The notes: generated from the letters alone by a model not told the origin. A DNA stretch of 64,000 bases from JAFGPL01 sp963781805 (GCA_963781805.1 CAWAHF010000004.1:2604001-2668000), one strand, 5' to 3'; positions 18,983-28,900 are shown, numbered from the stretch's first letter. Made by a program: numbers and translations.

Positions 18983-20827
18983 CTAACCAAAATTTTGCAT
19001 ATCAAAATATTTCTTGTATTCTCCGTTTAAGGCGATCAACTGTTCATGCTTACCCCGTTCCACAATTTCACCATTATTAATAACACAGATTTCATCTGCA
19101 TGCACAATAGTTGAAAGTCTGTGGGCAATAATAACCGATGTTCTGTTTTTCATAAGTCTGGTCAGGGCATCCTGAACTAATCTTTCCGACTCGGTGTCAA
19201 GCGCAGAGGTAGCTTCATCAAGAATCAGGATAGGTGGATTTTTTAGAACCGCCCTGGCAATACTTATTCGTTGTCTTTGACCTCCTGATAATTTGCCTCC
19301 CCTGTCACCTATGTTTGCCTGATAACCATTTTCAGTATTTATAATAAATTCATGTGCATTGGCCACTTTGGCTGCAGCAATAACATCTTCCTCACTTGCA
19401 ACATCCACACTAAATGCAATATTGTTAAAAAATGTGTCGTTGAATAGGATCGGATCCTGATTAACAATTCCCATCAAACCACGTAAATCATTTATTTTAT
19501 AATCTTTAATATTGATTCCGTCTAAATGTATTTCTCCCATTATTGCATCATAAAATCTTGGAATCAAATCCACCAGGGTCGATTTTCCTGAACCGGATTG
19601 TCCGACAAGTGCAATGGTTTTTCCTTTTTCTATTCTGAGATCGATATTTTTCAGTACATATTCCTTTTTATACTTGAAATGTACATCTTTAAATTCGATG
19701 GTATCATTAAATTTTTTTATCGAAAGCGCATTATTTTTTTCAACAATGTTTGATTTTGCCTTCAACACTTTATCGATACGTTGCATGGATGCAAGTCCTT
19801 TCTGAATATTGTACATTGCCTGTGAAAATGCTTTGGTTGGATTGATTATGCTGTAAAATACCACCAGGTAAACAAGGAATTCTTCAGCTCCCAGAGTGCT
19901 TGTATTATTTAGTATTAAATGTCCCCCAAACCACATGACTATGACAATTACAGCTGTTCCCAGAAATTCACTTACCGGATGGGCAAGAAAATTTCTTCTC
20001 ATTAGTTTGTTCATTATTCTTCTATAGGATTCAGTTTCTTTTGAAAACTTTGACTCCATTTTCTTTTCTGCATTGAAAGCCTTGATAATTCGCAAACCGG
20101 ATAGTGTTTCCTCAATGGTGGAGAGAATCTCTCCCATTTTATTCTGCCCTGCAAGTGAACGTTTTTTAAGACTTTTGCCAATTCTTCCAATGATGGCGCC
20201 TGCCAATGGAAAAAGTAAAAAGACAAACAAGGTGAGTTGCCAACTCATAACAAACATGGTAACGACTGAAACCAGGATAATGATAGGATTTTTAAAAAAC
20301 ATTTCAAGAGAATTCATTACAGAAACCTCAATTTCAATAACATCCCCTGTCATTCTTGACATGATATCTCCCTTACGTTCCTCGCTAAAAAAAGAGATGG
20401 GTAGAAAAATAGCTTTATTATAAATTTTATTTCGGATATCCCTTACTACTCCGTTTCTGATATTTACCATGAAATAGCTGGCCATATATGTAAAACCTGT
20501 CTTGAATAGTACCATCAGGACAAGGAATAGGCCAATGTAGACTAAAGCCCTGGTAGCGCTATGTTGTTGTATAATCTGAGCAATATAAGCATAAATATTA
20601 TTTTCACCGGCCTTGATTAATTCCTTTAGTGAGAGTTCGGATAAATGGATTGGAATATGTGTGTAAATATTTCCCTGCAGTTTGAAGAGAATTTTTAGCA
20701 CAGGAATCATGGTAACAAATGAAAATACTCCAAACAGTGCCCCGAAAAAATTATAAACAATATTTAATACAATGTCTTTTTTATAACCGGGTAAAAACCT
20801 ACTGAATATTTTGAAAATATCGCGCAT
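18983..20827 (-). CDS. MsbA-like ABC exporter, permease-ATPase half-transporter
   Basis: A 614-residue inner-membrane homodimeric exporter. The N-terminal half (about 15-345) holds six predicted helices of the ABC type 1 exporter fold. The C-terminal ATPase carries Walker A GQSGSGKST near 406, signature LSGGQRQRIS near 512 and Walker B ILILDEATSALD near 532. The sequence is of the MsbA/lipid-exporter kind, and an MsbA-type protein flips lipid A core to the outer leaflet. Other lipid or peptide substrates are possible, so I give no gene symbol. It lies about 120 bases downstream of purB on the same strand. Confidence 0.88.
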   Translation of the reverse strand: MRDIFKIFSRFLPGYKKDIVLNIVYNFFGALFGVFSFVTMIPVLKILFKLQGNIYTHIPIHLSELSLKELIKAGENNIYAYIAQIIQQHSATRALVYIGLFLVLMVLFKTGFTYMASYFMVNIRNGVVRDIRNKIYNKAIFLPISFFSEERKGDIMSRMTGDVIEIEVSVMNSLEMFFKNPIIILVSVVTMFVMSWQLTLFVFLLFPLAGAIIGRIGKSLKKRSLAGQNKMGEILSTIEETLSGLRIIKAFNAEKKMESKFSKETESYRRIMNKLMRRNFLAHPVSEFLGTAVIVIVMWFGGHLILNNTSTLGAEEFLVYLVVFYSIINPTKAFSQAMYNIQKGLASMQRIDKVLKAKSNIVEKNNALSIKKFNDTIEFKDVHFKYKKEYVLKNIDLRIEKGKTIALVGQSGSGKSTLVDLIPRFYDAIMGEIHLDGINIKDYKINDLRGLMGIVNQDPILFNDTFFNNIAFSVDVASEEDVIAAAKVANAHEFIINTENGYQANIGDRGGKLSGGQRQRISIARAVLKNPPILILDEATSALDTESERLVQDALTRLMKNRTSVIIAHRLSTIVHADEICVINNGEIVERGKHEQLIALNGEYKKYFDMQNFG

Positions 20828-20951
20828 TTAGTATAAGATATTCTTCTTCAATTTAGTATCAAAAAGTCCTGATATAAAATAGTTATTCAAGAACGAATTA
20901 TATAAGTATTTAATATGAATGTAACCGGGATAATTTCAGAAGTTTGCATTA

Positions 20952-22295
20952 TCAGATCCCTGTATAATTTAATGGAGTTATACTTTTAAGCTCTGTCTTA
21001 ATCTCATCTTTAACATCCAGTTTATCTATAAATTCATGCATTGTTTTTTGATCAATCTCCTTATGCACACGGGTCAAATCTTTAAGCGCTTCATAAGGTT
21101 TGGGATATCCCTCTCTCCTGAGTATGGTTTGAATTGCTTCTGAAATTACATTCCAGTTAGATTCCAATTCCGCTTTAATTTTAATATCATTAAGTAACAA
21201 CTTATTTAATCCTTTCATTAGAGAATCCAGCGCCAAAATTGTATGTGCAACAGGAACTCCGATATTTCGTAAAACGGTGGAATCGGTCAGATCTCTCTGA
21301 AGTCTTGAAATTGGAAGCTTAGCCGATAAATGTTCAAAAATGGCATTGGCTATTCCCAGGTTACCTTCTGAGTTTTCAAAATCTATTGGGTTCACTTTAT
21401 GCGGCATGGTGGATGAGCCCACTTCCCCTTCTTTTATTTTTTGCTTAAAATATTCAAGAGAAATGTATGTCCAGATATCCCGATCAAGGTCAATCAAAAT
21501 GGTATTTATTCTTTTCAAACAATCAAAAATGGCAGCTAAGTTGTCATAGTGTTCAATCTGGGTGGTTGTCTGACTCCTGCTCAACCCCAGAACATCATTT
21601 ACCAAATGATTTGCAAATTTTACCCAATCTATCTCAGGATAGGCAACATGGTGTGCATTAAAATTTCCGGTGGCTCCTCCAAACTTTGCCGAAAAGGGAA
21701 TGCTTTTTAATTGTATCTGTTGTGTTACAAGTCTTTCAACAAATACCCTAATTTCTTTTCCAAGCCGCGTAGGAGATGCAGGCTGACCGTGCGTTCTGGC
21801 TAACATGGAAACGCTTTTCCAATCCTCCGAAAGCTCTTTCAACCGGTCGATAACTTTGCTTAAGAATGGCAAATAAACATTCATCAAGACCTCTTTCAAC
21901 GAAAGGGGTATGGCTGTATTATTGATATCCTGAGAAGTAAGTCCAAAATGAATGAATTCTGCAAATTTTTCTAATCCAAGACTACTGAATTTTTCCTTTA
22001 AAAAATATTCAACAGCTTTAACATCATGGTTGGATACTTTCTCTATATCTTTAATATGTTGAGCATCAGAAATATTAAAATTCTTAACAATATCCCGTAC
22101 CTTGCTAAAATTCTGTTTATCAAAGTTTTTAAGTTGATTAAGAGGAATATCGCAAAGAGCTATAAAATATTCAATTTCAATAAGTACTCTGTACCTGATA
22201 AGAGCAAATTCAGAAAAATAATTTTCCAGTTCTCCGGTTTTGGTTCTGTATCTGCCATCTATCGGAGAAATGGCATGCAATGAATTTAAATCCAT
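20952..22295 (-). CDS. purB: Adenylosuccinate lyase
   Basis: Cytoplasmic homotetramer that removes fumarate from SAICAR and from adenylosuccinate, acting twice in purine and AMP synthesis. The 447-residue protein is of the E. coli-like length class and carries the fumarase/aspartase superfamily signature GSSTMPHKVNPIDFENSEGN in one block (near 285-305), plus ARTHGQPASPT near 170 with the catalytic-region His. The start is an ATG at 22295, close behind a TAAATTTG element. The MsbA-like gene follows downstream. Confidence 0.97.
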   Translation of the reverse strand: MDLNSLHAISPIDGRYRTKTGELENYFSEFALIRYRVLIEIEYFIALCDIPLNQLKNFDKQNFSKVRDIVKNFNISDAQHIKDIEKVSNHDVKAVEYFLKEKFSSLGLEKFAEFIHFGLTSQDINNTAIPLSLKEVLMNVYLPFLSKVIDRLKELSEDWKSVSMLARTHGQPASPTRLGKEIRVFVERLVTQQIQLKSIPFSAKFGGATGNFNAHHVAYPEIDWVKFANHLVNDVLGLSRSQTTTQIEHYDNLAAIFDCLKRINTILIDLDRDIWTYISLEYFKQKIKEGEVGSSTMPHKVNPIDFENSEGNLGIANAIFEHLSAKLPISRLQRDLTDSTVLRNIGVPVAHTILALDSLMKGLNKLLLNDIKIKAELESNWNVISEAIQTILRREGYPKPYEALKDLTRVHKEIDQKTMHEFIDKLDVKDEIKTELKSITPLNYTGI

Positions 22296-22315
22296 AGTAA
22301 ACGTTTAGATAAATG

Positions 22316-22323
22316 CAAATTTA
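22316..22323 (-). promoter_or_regulatory. Probable -7 element for purB
   Basis: On the minus strand this reads TAAATTTG, a match to TAnnTTTG, about 20 bases before the purB ATG. The -33 position reads TCG and not TTG, so the promoter is only partly matched. Confidence 0.4.
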
Positions 22324-22493
22324 GGAAAAATATAATTGTGAACGAGTTGGTAAGGTGCATTATTAACTTCGAGGTTTATAGAAGTTCGGTATGAATAATA
22401 TTATTTGTATTGCTAAATTTGAATTCAAAGATTCGTTCAACCATAGGAATATTTTTTAATTTAGACAACTTTTAAAATAGCCAGACGAATAAA

Positions 22494-23918
22494 ATGAAAA
22501 AATGGTACCTTAATTTCAGGAAAATATTTATCCTGATTATTATCCTGATGAATATTTCGGCAGTTGTAGATACCACGAAAACCGAAATGCCCAAACGTTC
22601 AAAAAAAATAGTTGTATTTCAGTTTAATATTCAGGATGAAATTGCCAAACCCATCTGGAGACTGACACAACGCGCATTTGAGGAGGCCGAAAAAATTAAA
22701 GCCGACTATATTCTAATTCACTTGAATACCTATGGTGGGATGGTTAATATTGCCGATTCTATCCGAACCAGAATTCTAAATTCACGAATTCCAGTGATGG
22801 TTTTTATTGATAACCAGGCTATATCTGCCGGATCATTAATTTCGATAGCTTGCGACAGCATTTATATGCGGCCCGGCGGAAGCATCGGTGCTGCAACGGT
22901 TGTTAATCAGTCAGGAGAACAGGTACCTGATAAATACCAGTCATTTATGCGTTCAACAATGCGTGCCACGGCAGAGGCTCACGGAAAGGATACAATTATA
23001 AAAGGAAATGATACCCTTATTAAATGGCGCAGAGATCCTAAAATTGCTGAAGCGATGGTAGATCCGGTTCTTGAAGTTCCAGGTGTTGTGGCTTCAGGAC
23101 AGGTTCTTACATTTACAGCAGATGAAGCGCTCAAAAATGGTTACTGTGAAGGTATTGCTGAAAGTATTCCATCGGTGTTAAAAGAAGCAGGTATTTCCAA
23201 TTATAATCTTGTGGAATTTAAAGAATCAGGTGTTGATAAATTAATTGGATTTTTATTACGTCCTATTATTCAGGGATTGTTAATAGTATTAATTATCGGG
23301 GGTATTTATTTTGAATTGCAAACACCCGGAATAGGATTTCCGCTGGCAACAGCAGTTTTCGCTGCTCTATTGTACTTTGCCCCGCTTTACCTCGAAGGCC
23401 TTGCACAAAACTGGGAATTAATTGCCTTTATTGCCGGGTTAATTCTTTTGGGACTCGAAATATTTGTAATTCCAGGGTTTGGAATTGCCGGAATATCCGG
23501 GATAATTCTGATTATTTTGGGTCTGACCATGGCAATGGTTGATAACGTTGCCTTCAAGTTTGAAGGGATCCAGGCATTGGATAAAGTAATGAAGGCGTTT
23601 TTAATTGTGTTCTTTTCAATTTCGGTGGCATTTGTTTCTTCCATACTGATAAGTAAAAAACTATTTACCTCCAAAACCTTTAAATTCGCTCTCAATACGG
23701 TTCAAAAACAGGAAGATGGCTATGTTGGTATTGATCTTCATCAAAAAGAAATGATAGGTAAAACAGGTACAGCCTATACGATTTTAAGGCCATCGGGAAT
23801 GATTGAAATTGATGGCGAAATATTTGATGCCAAAGCAGAAATAGGGTATATCGACAAGGGTGTAAAGGTGAAAGTTATACGGGACGAGGCAGGTCAGCTC
23901 TATGTAATAAAAGCATAA
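22494..23918 (+). CDS. NfeD-family membrane serine protease (ClpP class)
   Basis: A 474-residue membrane protein. A signal/anchor helix (about 10-25) is followed by a ClpP-like serine protease domain (about 38-240) with NQAISAGSLIS; Ser111 in the SAG motif is the likely nucleophile. RPGGSIGAATVV near 126-137 is the usual oxyanion-side segment. Hydrophobic helices follow at about 255-390, and a soluble OB-fold NfeD domain closes the protein (about 400-474). Family members pair with stomatin-like proteins and act on membrane substrates, but no stomatin gene is adjacent. It is followed 42 bases later by mltG on the same strand. Confidence 0.9.
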   Translation: MKKWYLNFRKIFILIIILMNISAVVDTTKTEMPKRSKKIVVFQFNIQDEIAKPIWRLTQRAFEEAEKIKADYILIHLNTYGGMVNIADSIRTRILNSRIPVMVFIDNQAISAGSLISIACDSIYMRPGGSIGAATVVNQSGEQVPDKYQSFMRSTMRATAEAHGKDTIIKGNDTLIKWRRDPKIAEAMVDPVLEVPGVVASGQVLTFTADEALKNGYCEGIAESIPSVLKEAGISNYNLVEFKESGVDKLIGFLLRPIIQGLLIVLIIGGIYFELQTPGIGFPLATAVFAALLYFAPLYLEGLAQNWELIAFIAGLILLGLEIFVIPGFGIAGISGIILIILGLTMAMVDNVAFKFEGIQALDKVMKAFLIVFFSISVAFVSSILISKKLFTSKTFKFALNTVQKQEDGYVGIDLHQKEMIGKTGTAYTILRPSGMIEIDGEIFDAKAEIGYIDKGVKVKVIRDEAGQLYVIKA

Positions 23919-23960
23919 TTATAGAGTTTTTTAAATATGCTGGATTAAGAATTTATAAAG

Positions 23961-25004
23961 ATGCAGGAACATAAAATAATAAAGTTTATTTTATATGCCC
24001 TTGTAATTATATTTATAATTATTGGTTTCTGGGGTGTTGGTACATATCAGAAGGCATATGTGCCTAATGTTAAACTTTCAACCAAACAATATTTTCTGTA
24101 TATACCGACAGGCTCCACCTACGAAGATGTTTTGAATATTCTGAAGAAAGATAAGATATTAGTAAATGTCGAAACGTTTGACTGGTGTGCAAAAAGAAAA
24201 AATTATTCAAAACATGTTTACCCCGGTCGTTACATTATAAAAAAAAGAATGTCTAATAATCATTTAATAAACATGCTCAGGGCCGGGTTACAAAAACCTG
24301 TAACATTAACTTTTAACAATATCAGATATCTTGAACAGCTTGCCTCAAGAATTTCAGAACAGATCGAAGCTGATTCTGCATCCATTATGAAATTATTTAA
24401 CAATAAAGATTTTCTGAAAGAACAAGGTTTCAATTATGCTACGGTAATAGCAATGTTTATTCCGAATTCTTATGAATTTTGGTGGAATACAGATGCCTTG
24501 AGTTTTTTTATGAGGATGCAGAAGGAATATACCAAATTCTGGGATAATGAAAGGCTTCAAAAGGCTAAAAATATGGGACTTACCCCTGTTGAAGTTACTA
24601 CGCTTGCATCTATAGTTGGAGAAGAGACCCGCAAAGATGATGAAAAATCAAAAATTGCAGGAGTATATATGAACAGATTGGAAAAGGGAATCAGATTACA
24701 GGCAGATCCTACCATTAAATATTCCCTGGGAAATTTTAATATCAACAGGGTATTAACCAATCAGACCGATGCAGAATCTCCATATAATACATATAAATAT
24801 GCCGGATTGCCGCCGGGTCCTATCCGTATTCCTTCAATAAAGACTATTGATGCCGTGCTTGATTATGAAAAGCATGATTACTACTATTTTTGTGCCAGGG
24901 ATGATTTTTCAGGCTACCATGTATTTGCAAAGACCCTGGCTCAGCATAACAAAAACGCACGTCTTTATCAAAGAGCTCTTTCCAGACGAAAGATTTACAG
25001 GTAA
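23961..25004 (+). CDS. mltG: Endolytic murein transglycosylase
   Basis: Inner-membrane enzyme that cuts nascent glycan strands and so ends their extension. The 347 residues show an N-terminal transmembrane helix (about 7-27) and a YceG domain with the family motifs LASIVGEET (holding the catalytic Glu), AGVYMNRL, LQADPTIKYSLG and SPYNTYKYAGLPPGPI. The length fits. It lies between the NfeD gene and a phosphohexomutase gene, all on the plus strand and probably partly co-transcribed. Confidence 0.96.
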   Translation: MQEHKIIKFILYALVIIFIIIGFWGVGTYQKAYVPNVKLSTKQYFLYIPTGSTYEDVLNILKKDKILVNVETFDWCAKRKNYSKHVYPGRYIIKKRMSNNHLINMLRAGLQKPVTLTFNNIRYLEQLASRISEQIEADSASIMKLFNNKDFLKEQGFNYATVIAMFIPNSYEFWWNTDALSFFMRMQKEYTKFWDNERLQKAKNMGLTPVEVTTLASIVGEETRKDDEKSKIAGVYMNRLEKGIRLQADPTIKYSLGNFNINRVLTNQTDAESPYNTYKYAGLPPGPIRIPSIKTIDAVLDYEKHDYYYFCARDDFSGYHVFAKTLAQHNKNARLYQRALSRRKIYR

Positions 25005-25096
25005 TGGTGAATTACTTTTTTTTAAGGTATGAAAAGTTTGATGTAATTTAATCATTGTTTTTCTATGGTGTTTAATTACGTTAATATTTATTACGA

Positions 25097-26506
25097 ATGG
25101 ATAGAATAAAATTTGGTACAGATGGCTGGAGAGCAATTATAGCTAAGGATTTCACCATAGCAAATGTTTCAAAAATTACCTATGCTACGGCTCAATGGTT
25201 AACAAAAAAATATAAAAATCCAACTGTAGTTGTAGGTTACGACTGTCGTTTTGGGGGGGAAATGTTTATGGAGGCTGCCGCAAAAATTTTAGCTTCTAAA
25301 GGTATCCGTGTTTATATCCCTGAACATTTTGTCTCAACCCCGGCTGTTTCTCTTGGAATAACAAAGCTCAAGGCTAATTGTGGTATTGTTATTACTGCCA
25401 GTCATAATCCTGCTGAATACAACGGATTTAAATTAAGAGGAGATCATGGAGGAGCATTGGCAGAAAAAGATATAAAAGATGTCGAATATCTGCTGAATGA
25501 CAGCTATGAAATAGATTTGGATTTGCTCAATTGGAATTACCTGCTGGAACAGGGACTGATCCAATACATTGATTTGGAAACCATTTATATTAAACAGATT
25601 AGGGATACTTTCGATTGCGAGACTATTGCTACCTTAAATAAGAAATATGCTTTTGATGCAATGTACGGCAGCGGGCAAAATATTTTTAAAAAACTATTTC
25701 CCGATTCAAAGCTTTTTCATTGTGAGGTGAATCCAACCTTCATGGGCATTCCGCCTGAACCCATACATAAAAATCTCCATGAACTGTCGGAATTTATTTG
25801 GAGCAGTAAAGAATATAACTGCGGACTGGCCACCGATGGCGACGGAGACAGAATTGCATTATATGACCATGAAGGTAATTTTATCGATCCTCACCATATC
25901 ATCCTCCTATTCATTCATTATCTTGCCGGATATAAAAAACAAACCGGTACTGTTGCCGTTTCATTTTCCACCACTACAAAAGTAGAAAAACTATGTTCAT
26001 ATTATGGATTGAATACTGATCGTGTTAAAATTGGATTCAGGGAAATTACCCGCATTATGATTGCTGAAGATGTACTTATCGGAGGTGAAGAATCGGGCGG
26101 AATAGCATTTGGTACACATATACCTGAACGCGATGGTATCTGGGCCGGATTAATGATATTACAATGGATGATTGATAGCGGAAAATCGTTGAAAGAACTT
26201 GTAGAAGAAGTATATGCAATAACAGGGCCATTTGCATGTGAACGTCAGAATGTAAATCTAAATAAAAACATAAGAAATAAAATTATCCAAAAATGCAGCG
26301 ATGGCAGCTTTACCTCTTTTGGCAGCTACCAGGTGCAAAGAGTAGAAAATCTGGATGGATACAAATTTCATTTTAATGAAAACCAATGGTTGTTAATTCG
26401 CCCCTCAGGCACTGAACCTTTGCTTAGATTATACGCTGAAGCCGAAAACAGGGATATTGTTAACAATATTATGGAAAATGCCCTGACAGTTTTAAAGAAT
26501 CTGTAG
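25097..26506 (+). CDS. Phosphoglucomutase/phosphomannomutase family protein
   Basis: Cytoplasmic alpha-D-phosphohexomutase of 469 residues that moves phosphate between C1 and C6 of a hexose. The four family motifs are present: the phosphoserine loop TASHNPAEYNG (Ser102), the metal loop DGDGDRIAL (near 248), the sugar loop GGEESGG (near 334) and the phosphate loop RPSGTEP (near 435). The hexose (glucose, mannose or glucosamine) cannot be fixed from sequence. The gene converges with the hemerythrin gene six bases downstream. Confidence 0.93.
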   Translation: MDRIKFGTDGWRAIIAKDFTIANVSKITYATAQWLTKKYKNPTVVVGYDCRFGGEMFMEAAAKILASKGIRVYIPEHFVSTPAVSLGITKLKANCGIVITASHNPAEYNGFKLRGDHGGALAEKDIKDVEYLLNDSYEIDLDLLNWNYLLEQGLIQYIDLETIYIKQIRDTFDCETIATLNKKYAFDAMYGSGQNIFKKLFPDSKLFHCEVNPTFMGIPPEPIHKNLHELSEFIWSSKEYNCGLATDGDGDRIALYDHEGNFIDPHHIILLFIHYLAGYKKQTGTVAVSFSTTTKVEKLCSYYGLNTDRVKIGFREITRIMIAEDVLIGGEESGGIAFGTHIPERDGIWAGLMILQWMIDSGKSLKELVEEVYAITGPFACERQNVNLNKNIRNKIIQKCSDGSFTSFGSYQVQRVENLDGYKFHFNENQWLLIRPSGTEPLLRLYAEAENRDIVNNIMENALTVLKNL

Positions 26507-26512
26507 AAGATA

Positions 26513-26914
26513 TCACTGATTTTTAATATAAGGAATATACTCCCTGTCAGCCTTTAGAATGTGATCATTTAACCAGTTACGCAGGAAATTCATCAGGGTG
26601 GAAGTAACTGTTCCCCCATGACGATGTTTATGCCTGACTTCTATTGCTTTAGATTCGAAGGCATCGTGTTGGGCAATATGTTCTTTAATTCCCGGAAAAT
26701 TATGCTTACGCATCAGACTGGCTTCGGTATCAAAATGGTAATGTGCATAATCAAGCACTTCCTGAAGGATTGAATCCAGGTTTTCCCTCTCAGTTTGCTC
26801 CATAAATGTGACGTAAAGCTTGTCGATAAGATTCACCAGTTTCTTATGCTGGGAATCAATAACCTCAATACCCGTTGCGTATTCTTCTTTCCAGGCGAAA
26901 AATAAATTACTCAT
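26513..26914 (-). CDS. Bacteriohemerythrin
   Basis: A 133-residue four-helix non-haem di-iron protein that binds oxygen reversibly. All seven iron ligands of the family are visible from the chosen start: His23, His60, Glu64, His79, His83, His118 and Asp123 (the last two in NDHILKAD). The ATG at 26914 is chosen because MSNLFFAWKEEY matches the usual beginning and because an in-frame start at 26968 would overlap the upstream gene. There is no fused signalling domain, so it is a single-domain cytoplasmic oxygen binder or sensor. It follows a small exported protein gene by 25 bases. Confidence 0.94.
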   Translation of the reverse strand: MSNLFFAWKEEYATGIEVIDSQHKKLVNLIDKLYVTFMEQTERENLDSILQEVLDYAHYHFDTEASLMRKHNFPGIKEHIAQHDAFESKAIEVRHKHRHGGTVTSTLMNFLRNWLNDHILKADREYIPYIKNQ

Positions 26915-26939
26915 ATTTGTTGGTTTAAAATTATGTTCT

Positions 26940-27278
26940 TTATGGTTTTGGTTGTTGTGAATCGTCAAATCTAAATCTGAATGCTACCCCTGATTCCAGG
27001 TAAAAACTGTTTTTAAGATTTTCATCATCTGTGTAGGCCATAAGTCTATCCAGATTTCCGCCAATCATCAAAACATCATTATTTTTTTGAGAAATGGGTA
27101 AATTGAGATCATTCGTGTAGTTTAAAAAATGTACTGATAGGTTATTGTATTCATTAAAATGATTCTCAGGCAGACCATTGTAATTTACATCATGTAGGTC
27201 TACAACGTATTGTGCGTCTAAAGCATTAACTGCAAAAATCAGGATGATTCCCGTGATAAAAATTTTATATACGTTCAT
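26940..27278 (-). CDS. Small exported hypothetical protein
   Basis: A 112-residue protein with a clear signal peptide (about 1-22, ending ALDAQ) and a mature part of about 90 residues rich in Asn and Asp with no motif that I recognise. It ends 25 bases before the bacteriohemerythrin start on the same strand, so the pair may be co-transcribed. Its ending FRFRFDDSQQPKP might be the end of a small beta structure. Function unknown. Confidence 0.65.
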   Translation of the reverse strand: MNVYKIFITGIILIFAVNALDAQYVVDLHDVNYNGLPENHFNEYNNLSVHFLNYTNDLNLPISQKNNDVLMIGGNLDRLMAYTDDENLKNSFYLESGVAFRFRFDDSQQPKP

Positions 27279-27356
27279 ATTGCCTTTTTATTTAACCAAA
27301 TTAATTGTATATATAATTTACGAAACTTTTTTGGTTTTCAGGTAATCTCAAATTAA

Positions 27357-27378
27357 GTTTAAAACGAAAGTTTTAAAC
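27357..27378. repeat. 9-bp inverted repeat with a GAAA loop
   Basis: GTTTAAAAC (27357-27365), GAAA, GTTTTAAAC (27370-27378): a perfect stem closed by a GNRA-type tetraloop, in the divergent gap between the small exported gene and the acyltransferase operon. No U-run follows, so it is not an obvious terminator. It could be an operator or a leader hairpin. Confidence 0.55.
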
Positions 27379-27495
27379 CTTCTGATTAAAATCTTTGTTT
27401 ATCCGGTACTTAATTGTCATAAAAATTGATGCTAAAAGTTTCTAATGCAAACGATGTGTATACATAACAATTTTTTTTTAACACATCCGAAATTA

Positions 27496-27503
27496 TATCT
27501 TTG
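27496..27503 (+). promoter_or_regulatory. -7 element for the acyltransferase operon
   Basis: TATCTTTG matches TAnnTTTG; the -33 region lies in a T-run (27471-27479) without a G. The predicted start site near 27510 gives a leader of about 20 bases to the ATG at 27530. Confidence 0.45.
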
Positions 27504-27529
27504 TATCAACGAATTAACATAAGGTGTAT

Positions 27530-28897
27530 ATGGGGAAGAGGAGAATAGATCAGTGGACATGGGATTACTGGCTGGTTCAACAATATGTAAAATTTTGTTA
27601 CAGAATATTTTATAAAAAGATATCGGTAAAAAATCTTCAAAACATTCCAAAGAATCAACCGATTGTACTGGCACCCAATCATCAAAACGCTTTGATGGAT
27701 GCCTTGGTTTTTGTTTGCAATACTCCGTTTCAGATTGTGTTTATGGCAAGGGCAGATATTTTTAAAGGAAGAATTCTTATCCATTTTCTAAGATTTCTGA
27801 ATATCATGCCAATTTATCGTATCAGGGATGGCATCGATAATGTCAGGAGGAATGAGGAGGTTTTTGAAAAAACCTTGCAGGTATTCAGAAACAAACTCAA
27901 TCCTATTGGAATGTTTCCCGAAGGGAATCATGGAGACAAGCGCAGGCTCAGACCTCTTGTAAAAGGTATTTTTCGTATGACGTTACAAGCTCAGGAGGAT
28001 TATAAGGAAGAAGACGGAGTAAAGATTATTCCCATTGGCTTGGATTATGGACATTATTCGAATTTCAGAACAACACTTTTAATAAATATTGGTAAACCTA
28101 TTGAAGTAAGCGAATACTACAAGACTTACGAAGAAGATAAAGTGAAAGCTATCAATGAATTAAAAGACCGACTTTCAATTGAGATTAGCAAACTTATGAT
28201 AGATGTTCAGAATGAAATCTATTATGAATTATATTTAAATCTCAGGTCAATTTATAACAAAAGAATGCGCGAAGTAATGCATATTAGCGGGAATACTTTA
28301 TATGACAGATTCCTTGCGGATAAGAAAATGATTGAACTATTAGACAAAGCATACCACGTGAAACCATCGGGATTCTCTGAAATAGATATTAAAGTAAAGA
28401 ATTATTTGGACCAAGTGAAGTCTCTGAATATTCGTGACTGGATTGTGGCAAAGGGCAGGTTCAGCAAATTAATTGAGTTTTTAAAAATTTTTACGTTAAT
28501 CCTTCTCTCTCCAATTGTTCTGTTGGGATTGATTAATAACTTATTGCCTTACAAAATCATTGAATCTTTAGGAAAAAAAATTAAGGATGAACAATTCCGG
28601 AGCTCAGTAAAATTTGTTTTAGGGATGGTACTTTTTCCACTCTATTATATTATTCTTTCGGTTTTGGCTGCAATTTTAATTCCCGGCTCTCTTTTTTCAT
28701 GGATATATATTATTCTAATACCGATATCAGGTATTTTTGCATATTCATATTATATATGGTTTAAAAAACAGGTAGGCAAATTAAAATTTTTAAGTTATAT
28801 GAAAAAAAATAAAGGAAGGAAAGATAACCTTATTGAGAAGCGAAAAGAGATTATAACCTTGGTGGATCAAATCATATTAAATGCGCAAAATAGTTAA
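27530..28897 (+). CDS. Membrane PlsC-type acyltransferase
   Basis: A 455-residue acyltransferase of the glycerolipid family. The catalytic motif appears as NHQNALMD (His51 and Asp57, spaced H-X5-D as in some glycerol-3-phosphate acyltransferases, not the common H-X4-D). The substrate motif FPEGNHGDKRRL is near 131. Two or three hydrophobic helices occupy about 315-415. It probably acylates glycerol-3-phosphate or a lysophospholipid at the membrane. The ATG at 27530 is preferred to a GTG two codons earlier; AAGG at 27521-27524 is a modest ribosome site. It leads an operon with an SDR gene three bases later. Confidence 0.85.
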   Translation: MGKRRIDQWTWDYWLVQQYVKFCYRIFYKKISVKNLQNIPKNQPIVLAPNHQNALMDALVFVCNTPFQIVFMARADIFKGRILIHFLRFLNIMPIYRIRDGIDNVRRNEEVFEKTLQVFRNKLNPIGMFPEGNHGDKRRLRPLVKGIFRMTLQAQEDYKEEDGVKIIPIGLDYGHYSNFRTTLLINIGKPIEVSEYYKTYEEDKVKAINELKDRLSIEISKLMIDVQNEIYYELYLNLRSIYNKRMREVMHISGNTLYDRFLADKKMIELLDKAYHVKPSGFSEIDIKVKNYLDQVKSLNIRDWIVAKGRFSKLIEFLKIFTLILLSPIVLLGLINNLLPYKIIESLGKKIKDEQFRSSVKFVLGMVLFPLYYIILSVLAAILIPGSLFSWIYIILIPISGIFAYSYYIWFKKQVGKLKFLSYMKKNKGRKDNLIEKRKEIITLVDQIILNAQNS

Positions 28898-28900
28898 GCA

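Noticed and set aside
18817..19005. 62-codon minus-strand frame in the gap after the T9SS cargo
   Set aside because: Low-complexity Phe/Ile/Leu translation, overlaps the 3' end of the MsbA-like gene, no ribosome site.
27432..27784. Two minus-strand frames over the acyltransferase start
   Set aside because: They are shadows of the acyltransferase coding sequence and of its promoter; composition is not protein-like.
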